From Erythrobacter colymbi (GTDB lineage Bacteria; Pseudomonadota; Alphaproteobacteria; Sphingomonadales; Sphingomonadaceae), in NCBI RefSeq assembly GCF_002155685.1, contig NZ_MUYK01000011.1:28464-92463 (forward strand): DNA of 64,000 nt, written 5' to 3'. A program made the translations under genes and the position numbers. The notes beneath the pieces are model-generated. The model did not search any database. It was not told the origin of the DNA and saw nothing but the letters and a program-made list of their open reading frames with translations. Shown here piece after piece: positions 28,318 through 37,162 of the stretch. How positions within the stretch are numbered: position 1 is the stretch's first letter; each line of letters opens with the position of its first letter.

Positions 28318-28343
28318 GGACCCCGGATCAAGTCCGGGGTGAC
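28318..28343 (-). repeat. dispersed 26-bp repeat, copy 3 (inverted)
   Basis: Exact reverse complement of the 27202-27227 copy, with about 10 further partly matching bases on one side. It marks the right edge of the island, 107 bp before the motB stop. Confidence 0.8.
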
Positions 28344-28449
28344 GGTGTGGTCGATGGCAGAAAACCACCCACCTCCGGTCAACCTGACCCGGATCGCAGT
28401 TGCTCGAAAGCTGACGCACTTCCATTAGGCAGCAGTCGGCTGCGGCGGG

Positions 28450-29358
28450 CTATTTCACACCCTTGCCCTTGCCCGGCGGCGATTCCGCCCCCGCTCCGCC
28501 CAGCGGCGCGCTGCGGGCGTCGAGCAGCAGGAGCGAGATGCGGCGGTTTCTCGGGTCGGCGGGGTCGTCAGTGACGAGGGGTTCGGTGTCGGCCACGCCC
28601 TCGATCCGGGCGAAGCGGGTCTGCGCCACCCCGCCCAGCACCAGCGCCTGGCGCGTCGCTTCGGCGCGGCCGGTGGAGAGCGACCAGTTGTTCGCCGCCA
28701 CTCCGCTGCGCCACGGCAGCGAATCGGTGTGGCCGCGGATGATCAGCGGCGACATCTCGTCCTTCAGCGTCTCGCTCATCACCTCGAGCAGCCCGCGCGC
28801 TTCCTTGGTCAGGATCGTCGTGCCGAGCTCGAACATCGAGAAGTCGGCATTGTCCATCAGGTCGATGCGGATCCCCTCGGGCGAGCGCATCACGCGCACC
28901 TGCCGCGCGAGGTGCTTCAATTGGCGGCGCTGGACGAGCTTGCGCTCGATCTTGTCCTGCAGCTCCTTGAGCTTCTTCGAATCCATCTCGCCGCGCCCGC
29001 CCGCTTCGGAGGGCCCGCCAGTCACCCCGCGCGGGATGGTGATGGTGCGCGTGCCGGTCTGGCCCTGACGGTTGGGGTAATTGTCGGGATCGGTCAGCGA
29101 GGAGCCGCCCAGCAGTCCGTCCGCCCCGGCGCTGTTCTGCCGCATCTTGACGAGCGTGGGCGTGAAATAGTCGGCGATGCCCTTGCGCTGCTTCTCCTCG
29201 GTGGCGCCGAGCAGCCACAGCAGCAGGAAGAAGGCCATCATCGCGGTCACGAAGTCGGCATAGGCGACCTTCCACGCGCCGCCGTGGTGGCCGCCTTCGA
29301 CGATAGTGATCTTCTTGACGATGATCGGGGCGGGGATCGCGCCGCCTGCGTCCGCCAT
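28450..29358 (-). CDS. motB: flagellar motor stator protein MotB
   Basis: Anchors the stator to peptidoglycan and carries the proton-binding Asp. It has 302 residues. The single membrane helix is at about 28-50, with the essential Asp in VAYADFVTAMMAFFLLLWLL. A plug region follows. The C-terminal OmpA/MotB peptidoglycan-binding domain includes IIRGHTDSLPWRSGVAANNWSLSTGRA, split by secondary structure, and the NRRISLLLL end. It starts 1 base after the motA stop. No sodium-type signature was checked, so the coupling ion is unresolved. Confidence 0.95.
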   Translation of the reverse strand: MADAGGAIPAPIIVKKITIVEGGHHGGAWKVAYADFVTAMMAFFLLLWLLGATEEKQRKGIADYFTPTLVKMRQNSAGADGLLGGSSLTDPDNYPNRQGQTGTRTITIPRGVTGGPSEAGGRGEMDSKKLKELQDKIERKLVQRRQLKHLARQVRVMRSPEGIRIDLMDNADFSMFELGTTILTKEARGLLEVMSETLKDEMSPLIIRGHTDSLPWRSGVAANNWSLSTGRAEATRQALVLGGVAQTRFARIEGVADTEPLVTDDPADPRNRRISLLLLDARSAPLGGAGAESPPGKGKGVK

Positions 29359-29359
29359 G

Positions 29360-30223
29360 TCAGCGGCCCCGCATCATGTCGAGCAGGTCGGTCAGCTTCG
29401 GCCGGTGCGCAGGCGGCAGGCCGGCGCGCGCGGCTTCGAGCACCAGCGGCCGGGGATAGCCGTGCAGGCTGGCGATGATCACCTGCTTGATCGAATGGAA
29501 GATCTGCTGGTCGTGGGTGTTGATCTGCTTGAGCCTGCCGCCCAGCGGCGAGGCGAAGCCATAGGCGAGCAGCACCCCGAGAAAGGTCCCCACCAGTGCC
29601 GAGCCGATCATGTGGCCAAGGATCTCCGGCGGCTTGTCGATTGCGCCCATCGTCTTGATGATCCCGAGCACCGCCGCGACGATCCCGAGCGCCGGCAGCG
29701 CGTCGGCGAGGCCCTGGATCATGTGCGCGGGCTCGTCCATCTCGTGCAGCTGGGTCTTGATCGAGGCGTCGATCACGTCCTCGACCGCGTGGGTATCGAG
29801 CGTGCCCGAGGACACCACCATCAGCGTCAGCGGATCGCAGATCATGCCTGTGACGACGGGGTCGGCCTGCAGCTTGGGATATTCGGAGAACAGGGTCGAT
29901 GAGCCGGGCTCGGTGACATGGCTTTCCAGCGCCACCGCGCCTTCGGAACGCAGCATCTTCATCAGCTTGGAGGTGAGCGCGATCGCGTCGATATGGTCCT
30001 GATCGCTGTAGCGCGGCCCCTTGAACACCCGCCCCAGGCCGCCGCCGAGCAGCTTGATCTCGTGCATCGAGTTGCCGATCAGAATCGCGCCCGTCGCCGC
30101 TCCGCCGATCATCATGAATTCGAGCGGAAGCGCCGCCAGCACGGGGCCCAGCGCGCCCCCTGCGAGGACGAAGCCGCCGAACACGAGGGCGAGCAGCACG
30201 ACGATGCCGATGGCAGCAAACAC
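29360..30223 (-). CDS. motA: flagellar motor stator protein MotA
   Basis: Ion-channel and torque-generating stator subunit. It has 287 residues with four membrane segments: two at the N-terminus (IGIVVLLALVFGGFVLAGG and LEFMMIGGAATGAILIG) and two near 170-220 (GLADALPALGIVAAVLGIIKTMG and MIGSALVGTFLGVLLAYGF). The conserved Pro pair (residues in LPALGIVAAVLG and FASPLGG) and the cytoplasmic loop between helices 2 and 3 are present. It starts with GTG and is the first gene after flgL, 19 bp away. Confidence 0.95.
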   Translation of the reverse strand: MFAAIGIVVLLALVFGGFVLAGGALGPVLAALPLEFMMIGGAATGAILIGNSMHEIKLLGGGLGRVFKGPRYSDQDHIDAIALTSKLMKMLRSEGAVALESHVTEPGSSTLFSEYPKLQADPVVTGMICDPLTLMVVSSGTLDTHAVEDVIDASIKTQLHEMDEPAHMIQGLADALPALGIVAAVLGIIKTMGAIDKPPEILGHMIGSALVGTFLGVLLAYGFASPLGGRLKQINTHDQQIFHSIKQVIIASLHGYPRPLVLEAARAGLPPAHRPKLTDLLDMMRGR

Positions 30224-30242
30224 GGGACAGGACTCCTAGGGA

Positions 30243-31163
30243 TCAGCGCAGGGCGTCGAACAGGGTGAGCGAGCTGACCCGGGCAAAGGCCGCCTGGCTC
30301 GCTTCGAGCGCGGTCAGCGATTGCTGGAGCCGGGCGATGGCATCGGCGACATCGGTGTCGCCCACCCGCGTGCGGCGTTCGGCAAGGGCGACCCTGCGTT
30401 CGGCCTGCTGGGTTTCGACCTGCTCGACCCACGCCATGCGGGTGCCGAGGATGGTCGTTGCGCGGTTGGCGGTATCGAGCGCGGCGTCGAGCCCGGCGAT
30501 CGAGGCATTGGCCGCCGCGACCGGATCGGGCGATCCGCCCTGAAGCGCGGTGGTAAGCGCGCCGAGCACGGCGAAGGCGCTGGTCGGTGTGCCGCCGAGG
30601 TCGAACTGGAACACCTCGCTGCCCGGCAGGCCACGCTCGATCGCGGTGCCCGGCGCAATCGGCACTGCGCCGCTATCGGGCGTGCCGGTGTAGGTGACGT
30701 TGCCCGCCGCATCGCGGGTGAAGGCCGCACCGGTCGATTGGCCCGCGAACAGCGGCTCTCCGGTGAGCGAGACAGCGTTCGAGCGGCTGAACAGCTCCTG
30801 CCCCAATTGCTCGAGCTCGAAAGCGATCGCGCGGCGCCCGTCAGTGCCGGTGGCGGTGCTCGCCGCCTGCACGGCCAGCTCGCGCGCGCGCTGGAGCAGG
30901 GCGGTGACCGACTGCACCTCGCTTGCCGCAGCGCCGAGATCCTGCCCGAGCCGCGCGGCGTTATCGCCCTCGACCTCGGCCAGTGCCTCGCGGCGGGCGA
31001 CCGAGCGCAGCTGCGCGGCCGCGGCGGGATCCTGCGATCCGCGCTCGAACTTGCGGCCCGTGGCGATCTGGGTGCGGGTGCGCTCGATCCCGGCCCGCAG
31101 GTCCGCCATCTGGGCGAGCGAGCGGTTGAAGAACGAACCTGCCGAATTGGTGATCGAACCCAT
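30243..31163 (-). CDS. flgL: hook-filament junction protein FlgL (HAP3)
   Basis: Joins hook and filament together with FlgK. It has 306 residues. The N-terminal flagellin-like D0 helix (SFFNRSLAQMADLRAGIERTRTQIATGRK in two turns) and the C-terminal helix ending SSLTLFDALR match the family. It is exported by the type III system. It lies 15 bp after flgK. Confidence 0.92.
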   Translation of the reverse strand: MGSITNSAGSFFNRSLAQMADLRAGIERTRTQIATGRKFERGSQDPAAAAQLRSVARREALAEVEGDNAARLGQDLGAAASEVQSVTALLQRARELAVQAASTATGTDGRRAIAFELEQLGQELFSRSNAVSLTGEPLFAGQSTGAAFTRDAAGNVTYTGTPDSGAVPIAPGTAIERGLPGSEVFQFDLGGTPTSAFAVLGALTTALQGGSPDPVAAANASIAGLDAALDTANRATTILGTRMAWVEQVETQQAERRVALAERRTRVGDTDVADAIARLQQSLTALEASQAAFARVSSLTLFDALR

Positions 31164-31178
31164 GTCCTGCGCGCTCCC

Positions 31179-32519
31179 TTACCTGAGTTCCAGAATCGTA
31201 TCGAACAGCTGCGCGGCGACCTGGATCACCCGGCTGTTCGCCTCGAACGCCTGTTGCAGCCGCACGAGATTGGCCGCCTCGCTGTCGAGATCGACGCCGG
31301 TCTCGCGCAGCAGCTCGGCCTCGGCGCTGGCGGCGACGACGCTAAGCCCGTCCTTGCGGGTTTCGAGCGCGGAGACCTTGCTCGACAGGCCGAGCAGCAG
31401 CGTGTCGGTGCCGGTGATCGGCCCGGTGGAGGAGCCGAGCGCGTCGATCAGCGCGGCGAGGTTGGTGGTGTCGCGGCTACCCGCCGGAGCGCCAGCCGGC
31501 GCAGTCGCAAGGCCATCGGCCGAGGCGAGCACCATCGTGATGCTGCCCGCGCCCGTGCCGGCGAACAGCGGCTGGCCGGGATTGCCGTCCAGACCGACGC
31601 CGTTCGCCTGCGCGGTGTTCGAAAGCGTGATCGCCGAGACCGCGAGGGCATCGAGACCGGACTGCACGCCCGCCATCTCGGTCAGCGCGGCAGCGCGCCC
31701 CGCCATCGCCCCGCCAGCGGGGACGAAGCTGGTCGCCCCGACCGTGAAGGTCACGGTGCCATCGGCGGCGAAGGTGGTCGCCAGCGTGTTCGCCGAACCG
31801 CCTGTGACCAGCGAGACCGGCGGCGTGCCGTTGATCGTCACATCGGCGGTGCCGTTGGCGTTGATGACCGGCGTGATCCCGAATTCCTTGGCGAGGCCCC
31901 GCAGCGCCTTGTCGCGCGCATCGAGCAATGCCGCGCGACCCGCGGTGCCATCGCGCGAACCGGCGATATCGGCGTTGACCTTGGCGAGCTCGGCTGCAAG
32001 TTCGTTGACCGTCAGTGTCTTGGCGCCGACTTCGGCCTGCACCAGATTGCGCGCATTGGCGAGCGTGCCGTTGGCGATCCGGAAATTGCCCGCCATCTTG
32101 CGCGAGGCTTCCAGCGCGGCAAGGCGCAGGGCAGGCTCGGTCGGGTTGTTCTGGAGCCGGGTGAGCGCCGCCTCGTAATCGACCAGGCCGCTATAGACTC
32201 CCGAGGTCTCGAGCGCGCTTTCGGCCTCTTTCATGGCGAAGAATTCCGCTTCCGCCGCCGACATGGCCGAGGAGGAGTCGCGCGCCTGCCGCTGCACCAG
32301 ACCGCTCTCGGCCCGCTCGATCACCCCGGGCTTCACCCCGCCGAGCGAGTCCAGCGCGTTGGCGCCGATCGATCCGGTCATCACCAGCTCGCCCTGCGTC
32401 AGGGTGCGGCGCGAATAGTTGGCGTTTTCGGCATTCGCGATGTTCTGCGCCGTCAGCTCGAGGCTGCGGCGGGTCGCGGTGAGGCCCGAACGGCCGATGG
32501 TGAAGATCGCGGTAGGCAT
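31179..32519 (-). CDS. flgK: hook-filament junction protein FlgK (HAP1)
   Basis: First junction protein laid on the finished hook. It has 446 residues. The N-terminal rod/hook signature is SLELTAQNIANAENANYSRRT, and the C-terminal D0 helix is AANLVRLQQAFEANSRVIQVAAQLFDTIL. The region between is Ala/Gly-rich and shorter than in enteric FlgK (about 550). The start abuts the stop of the rod-binding FlgJ domain gene (one-base overlap). Confidence 0.94.
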   Translation of the reverse strand: MPTAIFTIGRSGLTATRRSLELTAQNIANAENANYSRRTLTQGELVMTGSIGANALDSLGGVKPGVIERAESGLVQRQARDSSSAMSAAEAEFFAMKEAESALETSGVYSGLVDYEAALTRLQNNPTEPALRLAALEASRKMAGNFRIANGTLANARNLVQAEVGAKTLTVNELAAELAKVNADIAGSRDGTAGRAALLDARDKALRGLAKEFGITPVINANGTADVTINGTPPVSLVTGGSANTLATTFAADGTVTFTVGATSFVPAGGAMAGRAAALTEMAGVQSGLDALAVSAITLSNTAQANGVGLDGNPGQPLFAGTGAGSITMVLASADGLATAPAGAPAGSRDTTNLAALIDALGSSTGPITGTDTLLLGLSSKVSALETRKDGLSVVAASAEAELLRETGVDLDSEAANLVRLQQAFEANSRVIQVAAQLFDTILELR

Positions 32520-32842
32520 CAGCTATCCTTTTGCACCGGAAGGTATTGCGCGAGGCTCGCCTCGATACTGCGGGCAAACCCGAAGGCCCCGGATGCGGCG
32601 GCGATGTCGGCGAAGTGCTCGTCGCGCATCGCCTCGAACTGCTTGAGCCCGCCGCCGGTGAGCGGGGTCTCCTCGGAGAAGCTCGCAGCGCGCGCACTGG
32701 CGAGCATCTTGCGCACCATGATCGCCTCGAAGCCCTCAGCCGCCTTGCGCAGCGCGGCCCGCTCCGGGGAGACCGAATCTCCGGGACGAACCGCGCTGCC
32801 GGCGGCTGCGACCGGGCGGTAAGGGGCAACCGGCCCGGTCAC
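32519..32842 (-). CDS. flgJ: rod-binding protein, FlgJ N-terminal domain only
   Basis: Rod-cap/scaffold domain. The 107 residues match only the FlgJ N-terminal domain: AALRKAAEGFEAIMVRKMLASAR, then GGGLKQFEAMRDEHFADIAAAS. The muramidase domain present in gamma-proteobacterial FlgJ is absent. A separate lytic transglycosylase at 42274 probably supplies that function. GTG 32842 overlaps the flgI stop (GTGA). Confidence 0.92.
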   Translation of the reverse strand: MTGPVAPYRPVAAAGSAVRPGDSVSPERAALRKAAEGFEAIMVRKMLASARAASFSEETPLTGGGLKQFEAMRDEHFADIAAASGAFGFARSIEASLAQYLPVQKDS

Positions 32843-33954
32843 AGCACAACCATTTCGGCTTGCAGGCTGCCGGCCTGCTTCAGGCTTTCGAGGATCACCA
32901 CCAGATCGGAGGCCCCGACGCCCAGCAGGTTCAGCGCATCGACGATATCGTTGAGGGAGGCCGCGCCCGGCAGATAGGCGACGCGGCTGGATTCTTCCGA
33001 GACGCTGATGTCGGAGGATTGCTCGACCGCGGTCTGCCCCTGGCTGAAGGGCGCGGGCTGGACGACCGTGGGGTTCTCGTCGATCCGGATCACGACCTTG
33101 CCGTGGCTGACCGCAGCAGGGGCGAGGCGGACCGCGTCGTTGATAACGACCGTGCCGGTGCGGCTGTTGACGATCACGCGCGCGGCCACCGGCGCGGGGT
33201 TGACGGCGAGCATCTCGATCTCGGCCATCATGCCCGAACGCTCGTTGTTGCCCGGCGGCAGGGCGAGCGCGATGCTCACCCCGTCGGCGATGCTGGCGAT
33301 GCCGGGGAAGCGGGCGTTGATCGCGTCGCGCACGCGGGCGGCGGTCAGGAAATCGGCCTGGTGGAGGTTGAAGCGCAGCGTCGGGGAGGTGTCGAACCCA
33401 GTCGCCACGGCACGCTCGACGCTCGCCCCTTCGGCGATGCGGCCGACGGTCGCGACATTGACGCTGACCTGCGAACCGTCACGCCCGGTGACGCCTAGGC
33501 CGCCCACGGCGACATTGCCCTGCGCCATCGCGTAGATCTGCCCGTCCGCGCCGTAGAGCGGGGTCAGCACCAGCGCGCCGCCTCTCAGCGAAGACGCCTG
33601 TCCCAGCGTGGCTACCGTGATGTCGATCCGCTGCCCCGGCTTGGCGAAGGCGGGAAGCTCGGCCGTCACGATCACCGCCGCCGCATTGCGCAGCGTCGGG
33701 CTCACCCCCGGCGGCAGCGGCAGGCCGAGCCGGCCGGAGACCCCGCGCATCGCTTCGGTGGTGTAGGCGAGGTTGTTGTCGCCCGTGCCCTGCAGGCCGA
33801 CGACGATGCCGTAGCCGGTCAGCTGGTTGGCGCGCAGCCCTTCGAACTGGCCGAGATCGCGGATGCGCTCGGCATGGGCGGTGCCCGGGATCTGCCCGGC
33901 GACGAGCGCGATCAGCAGATAGAGGATCGGCGCGAGGATGCGGATGCGGTTCAT
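32839..33954 (-). CDS. flgI: flagellar P-ring protein FlgI
   Basis: Subunit of the P ring in the peptidoglycan layer. It has 371 residues with a Sec signal peptide (MNRIRILAPILYLLIALVAGQIPGTAHA, about 28 residues). The mature start ERIRDLGQFEGLRANQLTGYG and the motif LVGLQGTGDNN (here IVVGLQGTGDNN) are characteristic. The C-terminus SLNDIVDALNLLGVGASDLVVILESLK is typical. Assembly needs FlgA, whose gene is at 40870. Confidence 0.96.
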   Translation of the reverse strand: MNRIRILAPILYLLIALVAGQIPGTAHAERIRDLGQFEGLRANQLTGYGIVVGLQGTGDNNLAYTTEAMRGVSGRLGLPLPPGVSPTLRNAAAVIVTAELPAFAKPGQRIDITVATLGQASSLRGGALVLTPLYGADGQIYAMAQGNVAVGGLGVTGRDGSQVSVNVATVGRIAEGASVERAVATGFDTSPTLRFNLHQADFLTAARVRDAINARFPGIASIADGVSIALALPPGNNERSGMMAEIEMLAVNPAPVAARVIVNSRTGTVVINDAVRLAPAAVSHGKVVIRIDENPTVVQPAPFSQGQTAVEQSSDISVSEESSRVAYLPGAASLNDIVDALNLLGVGASDLVVILESLKQAGSLQAEMVVL

Positions 33955-33966
33955 GGCGTCCCCCCC

Positions 33967-34677
33967 TCAGAACGGTGAGACGAAGTTGAAGAACCGGCTC
34001 AGCCAGCCCGGACGGCTCGCCTGCTGCACCGCGCCCTTGCCCGAATAGATGATCCGGGCATTGGCGACCTGCGAGGAGGCGAGGCGGTTGTCGCTGTCGA
34101 TATCGACCAGCCGGATGCGGCCGGCGAATTGCACCCACTCGTCACCCTGGCTGAGCATCATCTGCTTTTCTCCGACCACTTCGGCAGTCCCGTTGGGGTA
34201 GATCGCGGCGATGGTCACCGCGACCGCACCATTCAGACGGCTCTGCTGCGCGGCATTGCCTGCCCCCGTGAACGACCCTTCGGCCGCAGCTTTAAGGGCT
34301 TCGGGGTCGAGGAAGTTGAGCGGACCCTTGGTCGGCGGGGTGATTCCGAAGCTGCCTTCGCGGCTGGTCTTGCCGCTGGTGCTCTTGGCGGTGGTGGTCG
34401 CCTCGGTGAGGATGATCGTCACCATGTCGCCCAGCTGGCGGGCGCGGGTGCCGGTGACGAGCCCGGCATAGCCGTTGCTCGCCTGGAAGATCGCCCCCGC
34501 GCTCGCGGGCTGCGCTGCAGTTACGGGCGCGGCATAGGGGTCGGCGGAATTGGCGGCGGTCAGCGCCGGGCCGGGGGGCGGGGGTGCGGTGAAGCCGGCC
34601 TGCGGGCCCTTGCCGCCGCCCATGCAGGCGGACAGCAGCAGCGGCAGCGCGGCGAGCGCGAGGGTGCGGTGGGTCAT
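33967..34677 (-). CDS. flgH: flagellar L-ring lipoprotein FlgH
   Basis: Outer-membrane L ring. ATG 34677 (MTHRTL) is chosen over an ATG four codons earlier that overlaps flgG. The protein is 236 residues. The lipoprotein signal ends in LLLSAC, so Cys about 17 is lipidated. Family motifs are ARQLGDMVTIILTEATTTAKS in the middle and the C-terminal VDIDSDNRLASSQVANARIIYSGKGAV region. Confidence 0.95.
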   Translation of the reverse strand: MTHRTLALAALPLLLSACMGGGKGPQAGFTAPPPPGPALTAANSADPYAAPVTAAQPASAGAIFQASNGYAGLVTGTRARQLGDMVTIILTEATTTAKSTSGKTSREGSFGITPPTKGPLNFLDPEALKAAAEGSFTGAGNAAQQSRLNGAVAVTIAAIYPNGTAEVVGEKQMMLSQGDEWVQFAGRIRLVDIDSDNRLASSQVANARIIYSGKGAVQQASRPGWLSRFFNFVSPF

Positions 34678-34685
34678 GGCTGGCC

Positions 34686-35477
34686 TCACAGCGTCTGGTT
34701 GGCGTTGCGCAGCATCTCGTCGACCGCGCTCACCATCTTGGAATTGATCTCGTAGGCGCGCTGGGCTTCGATCATCTCGACCAGCTCCTCGACCACGTTG
34801 ACGTTCGAGGCCTCGAGCATCCCCTGCCGGATCTGCCCGCGCCCGTTCTCGCCCGCAAAGCCGACTTCAGCGGGGCCGGAAGCGGCAGTCTCGACGAGGA
34901 AGTTGTCACCGATCGCGCGCAGGCCGGCCGGGTTGACGAAGCTCGCCACCGAAAGCTGGCCGAGCTGCGTCGGCTCGGCATTGCCCGGGGTCAGCGCGGT
35001 CACGGTGCCATCGGGGGCGATGGTGACCGACTGCGCGCCGGCGGGGATCTGGATCGGCGGCTGGAGCGCATAGCCCTGTGCGGTGATCAGCGTGCCGTCG
35101 TTCGAGAGGGTGAAATTGCCCGCGCGGGTGTAGCCGGGCTGGCCGCCGCCCGGCAGTTCGACCTGGAAGAATCCGTCGCCATCGAGCGCGATGTCGAGGT
35201 TGTTGCCGGTGGGGTTCATGTTCCCCTGCGTTCCGATCCGCGTCGTGCCCTGGATCTGCACCCCGGTGCCGAGGTTGAGGCCGACGGCATAGGCGGTCTG
35301 CCCGGTCGAGGCCTGCCCGGCGACACGCTGCTCCTGATAGGCGAGCGTCGCGAAGTCCGCGCGGTCGCGCTTGAAGGCGGTGGTGCCGATGTTGGCGAGG
35401 TTGTTGGCGATGACGCGCATCCGCGCATCCTGCGCCTCGAGGCCGGTGCGGGCGACGTGAAGGGCGGAAGTGGGCAT
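34686..35477 (-). CDS. flgG: distal rod protein FlgG
   Basis: Forms the distal rod of the basal body. It has 263 residues, the normal length. The N-terminal rod signature is MRVIANNLANIGTTAFKRDRADF, the core LDIALDGDGFFQVELPGG, and the C-terminal NVNVVEELVEMIEAQRAYEINSKMV. It lies 9 bp before flgH and 31 bp after flgF. Confidence 0.96.
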   Translation of the reverse strand: MPTSALHVARTGLEAQDARMRVIANNLANIGTTAFKRDRADFATLAYQEQRVAGQASTGQTAYAVGLNLGTGVQIQGTTRIGTQGNMNPTGNNLDIALDGDGFFQVELPGGGQPGYTRAGNFTLSNDGTLITAQGYALQPPIQIPAGAQSVTIAPDGTVTALTPGNAEPTQLGQLSVASFVNPAGLRAIGDNFLVETAASGPAEVGFAGENGRGQIRQGMLEASNVNVVEELVEMIEAQRAYEINSKMVSAVDEMLRNANQTL

Positions 35478-35508
35478 GGGTCAGGTCTCCTTGGGAACTT
35501 GGGTAGGG

Positions 35509-36267
35509 TCAGCGCAGCGCCATCAGGCCGCTGCCGGCCTCGTCGAGCGCGCCTGCGGTGGCGATGATCTTGGCGCGCTGTTCGAAGGCGCGCTGCGCCT
35601 CGATCATCTGCACCAGCGTATCGGCGGTCTCGACGTTGGACATCTCGAGCGATCCGGGGGTGAGGCGCGCGGTGAGGTCGGGCGGCAGGACGCCGGTTCC
35701 TCCGGCAGCAGTCGGCACCTTCAGAAAGCCGTCGATCCCCTTGGCGAGCGGGCTGCCTTCGGGATTGACCAGCCGGATGCGGCCGACCGGCTCGGCGGCG
35801 GTGCCGGGCGCGGCGGGGTCTGCGGCGAGCACCGTACCGTCGGCAGCGATGCTGAGGCCGAAGCCCGGCGGCACCGTGATCGGCGCGCCGCCCTCGCCCA
35901 GCACCGCCAGCCCCTCGCCGTTCTCGAGCACGCCGGTCGCGCCGACGCGCAGGTCGCCGCGGCGCGAGTAGACCTCGCCCTGCCGGTCGGGGGACTGAAA
36001 CGCGATCAGCGCCTTGCCCTCGAGCGCGACGTCGAGCGGGTTGCCGGTCGGCACCACCCGCGCCGCCGTCATGTCCGCCCCGCGCACATTGCCGCGCGCG
36101 GGCGCACGGGCTTCGAGCGAGCCGTTCACGAGCGTTGCCGGCGTGACCGCGAAGATTTCCTGGCGAAAGCCCGGCGTCGAGGCGTTGGCGAGGTTGTTCG
36201 CCACCACCCGCTGCCGGTCCATCGCCGCGTTCATCGCGGTCAAAGCGGTGTAGATCAGCCGGTCCAC
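35509..36267 (-). CDS. flgF: proximal rod protein FlgF
   Basis: Proximal rod component. It has 252 residues and starts with GTG. The N-terminus MDRLIYTALTAMNAAMDRQRVVANNLANASTPGFR (two turns) is typical of FlgF, and the C-terminus is NVETADTLVQMIEAQRAFEQR. It is 4 bp after flgE and is less conserved than FlgG, as usual. Confidence 0.94.
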   Translation of the reverse strand: MDRLIYTALTAMNAAMDRQRVVANNLANASTPGFRQEIFAVTPATLVNGSLEARAPARGNVRGADMTAARVVPTGNPLDVALEGKALIAFQSPDRQGEVYSRRGDLRVGATGVLENGEGLAVLGEGGAPITVPPGFGLSIAADGTVLAADPAAPGTAAEPVGRIRLVNPEGSPLAKGIDGFLKVPTAAGGTGVLPPDLTARLTPGSLEMSNVETADTLVQMIEAQRAFEQRAKIIATAGALDEAGSGLMALR

Positions 36268-36271
36268 GAGC

Positions 36272-37084
36272 TTACGAACGCAGGTTCAGCACGGTTTGCG
36301 AGATCTGCGTGGCGGTGTCGATCGCCTTGGCATTCGCCTGGAAATTGCGCTGCGCGGTCAGCAGCGAGACCATTTCCTCGGCCAGATCGACGTTCGAGCG
36401 TTCGAGCGCGCCGCTGATCATCTTGCCATAGGTGCCGACACCCGGATTGCCGAACACCGCCACGCCGGATTCGCCGGTCGCCTGCCACTTGGTCTGGCCC
36501 ACGGTGCGCAGGCCGTTGGGAGCCGGGAAGGTGGCGAGCGCGACCTGGCCGACCGGCTCGGTCGTGCCATCGGCATAGGCCGCGATCACCGTGCCGCGCA
36601 CGTTGATTGTGACGTTGGCGAGCGTCGCGCCCGCGCCGTTGGTGAGCGGCACGTTGACATCGGCCGGGGTGGTCGAGGTCGGGTTGCCCGCCGCGTCGAC
36701 CGGATAGGCCTGGAGGCGGTTGCCCCAGGAATCCTCGAGCCCGCCGGTGGCCGTCAGGCGGAAGTTGCCGTTGCGGGTGTAGCTGACATCGCCCGACAGC
36801 GGGTTCGACAGCGCGAAGAACCCGTCGCCGTCGATCGCGAGATCGAGGCTGCGGCCGGTCTGTTCGAGCGGGCCGAGCACGAAGTCCTGCGTGATCCCGG
36901 CGATCGTCGCGCCGATGCCCGGGCTGCGGCGCGGGTCAGTCGAGGAACCGGTGGCGACGAGGTCGGCGAACTGCACCGAGCTCTTCTTGAAGCCCACGGT
37001 TTCGGCGTTGGCGATGTTGTGGGCGATGACGCGCAGGTCGGTCTCGGCATTCTTGAGGCCGGACAGCGAAGTGAAGAACGACAT
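36272..37084 (-). CDS. flgE: flagellar hook protein FlgE, short form
   Basis: Subunit of the hook. It has 270 residues, much shorter than enteric FlgE (about 400) and only slightly longer than the rod proteins. The start FFTSLSGLKNAETDLRVIAHNIANAETVGFKKS and the end NVDLAEEMVSLLTAQRNFQANAKAI identify it as FlgE rather than a rod protein. The outer D2-type domain must be small or absent. It follows flgD after 78 bp, the largest gap in this operon, containing AGGGACGG-like purine runs but no clear promoter. Confidence 0.92.
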   Translation of the reverse strand: MSFFTSLSGLKNAETDLRVIAHNIANAETVGFKKSSVQFADLVATGSSTDPRRSPGIGATIAGITQDFVLGPLEQTGRSLDLAIDGDGFFALSNPLSGDVSYTRNGNFRLTATGGLEDSWGNRLQAYPVDAAGNPTSTTPADVNVPLTNGAGATLANVTINVRGTVIAAYADGTTEPVGQVALATFPAPNGLRTVGQTKWQATGESGVAVFGNPGVGTYGKMISGALERSNVDLAEEMVSLLTAQRNFQANAKAIDTATQISQTVLNLRS

Positions 37085-37162
37085 GGGGGCTTATTCCTCT
37101 TGGCTGGGGAAGGGACGGGATCAGGATTGGGGGGCGGTGACTGCGCGCGCAGCAGCTTGCGC

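Noticed and set aside
30321..32822. 833-codon plus-strand frame across flgL, flgK and flgJ
   Set aside because: Antisense shadow with no motif.
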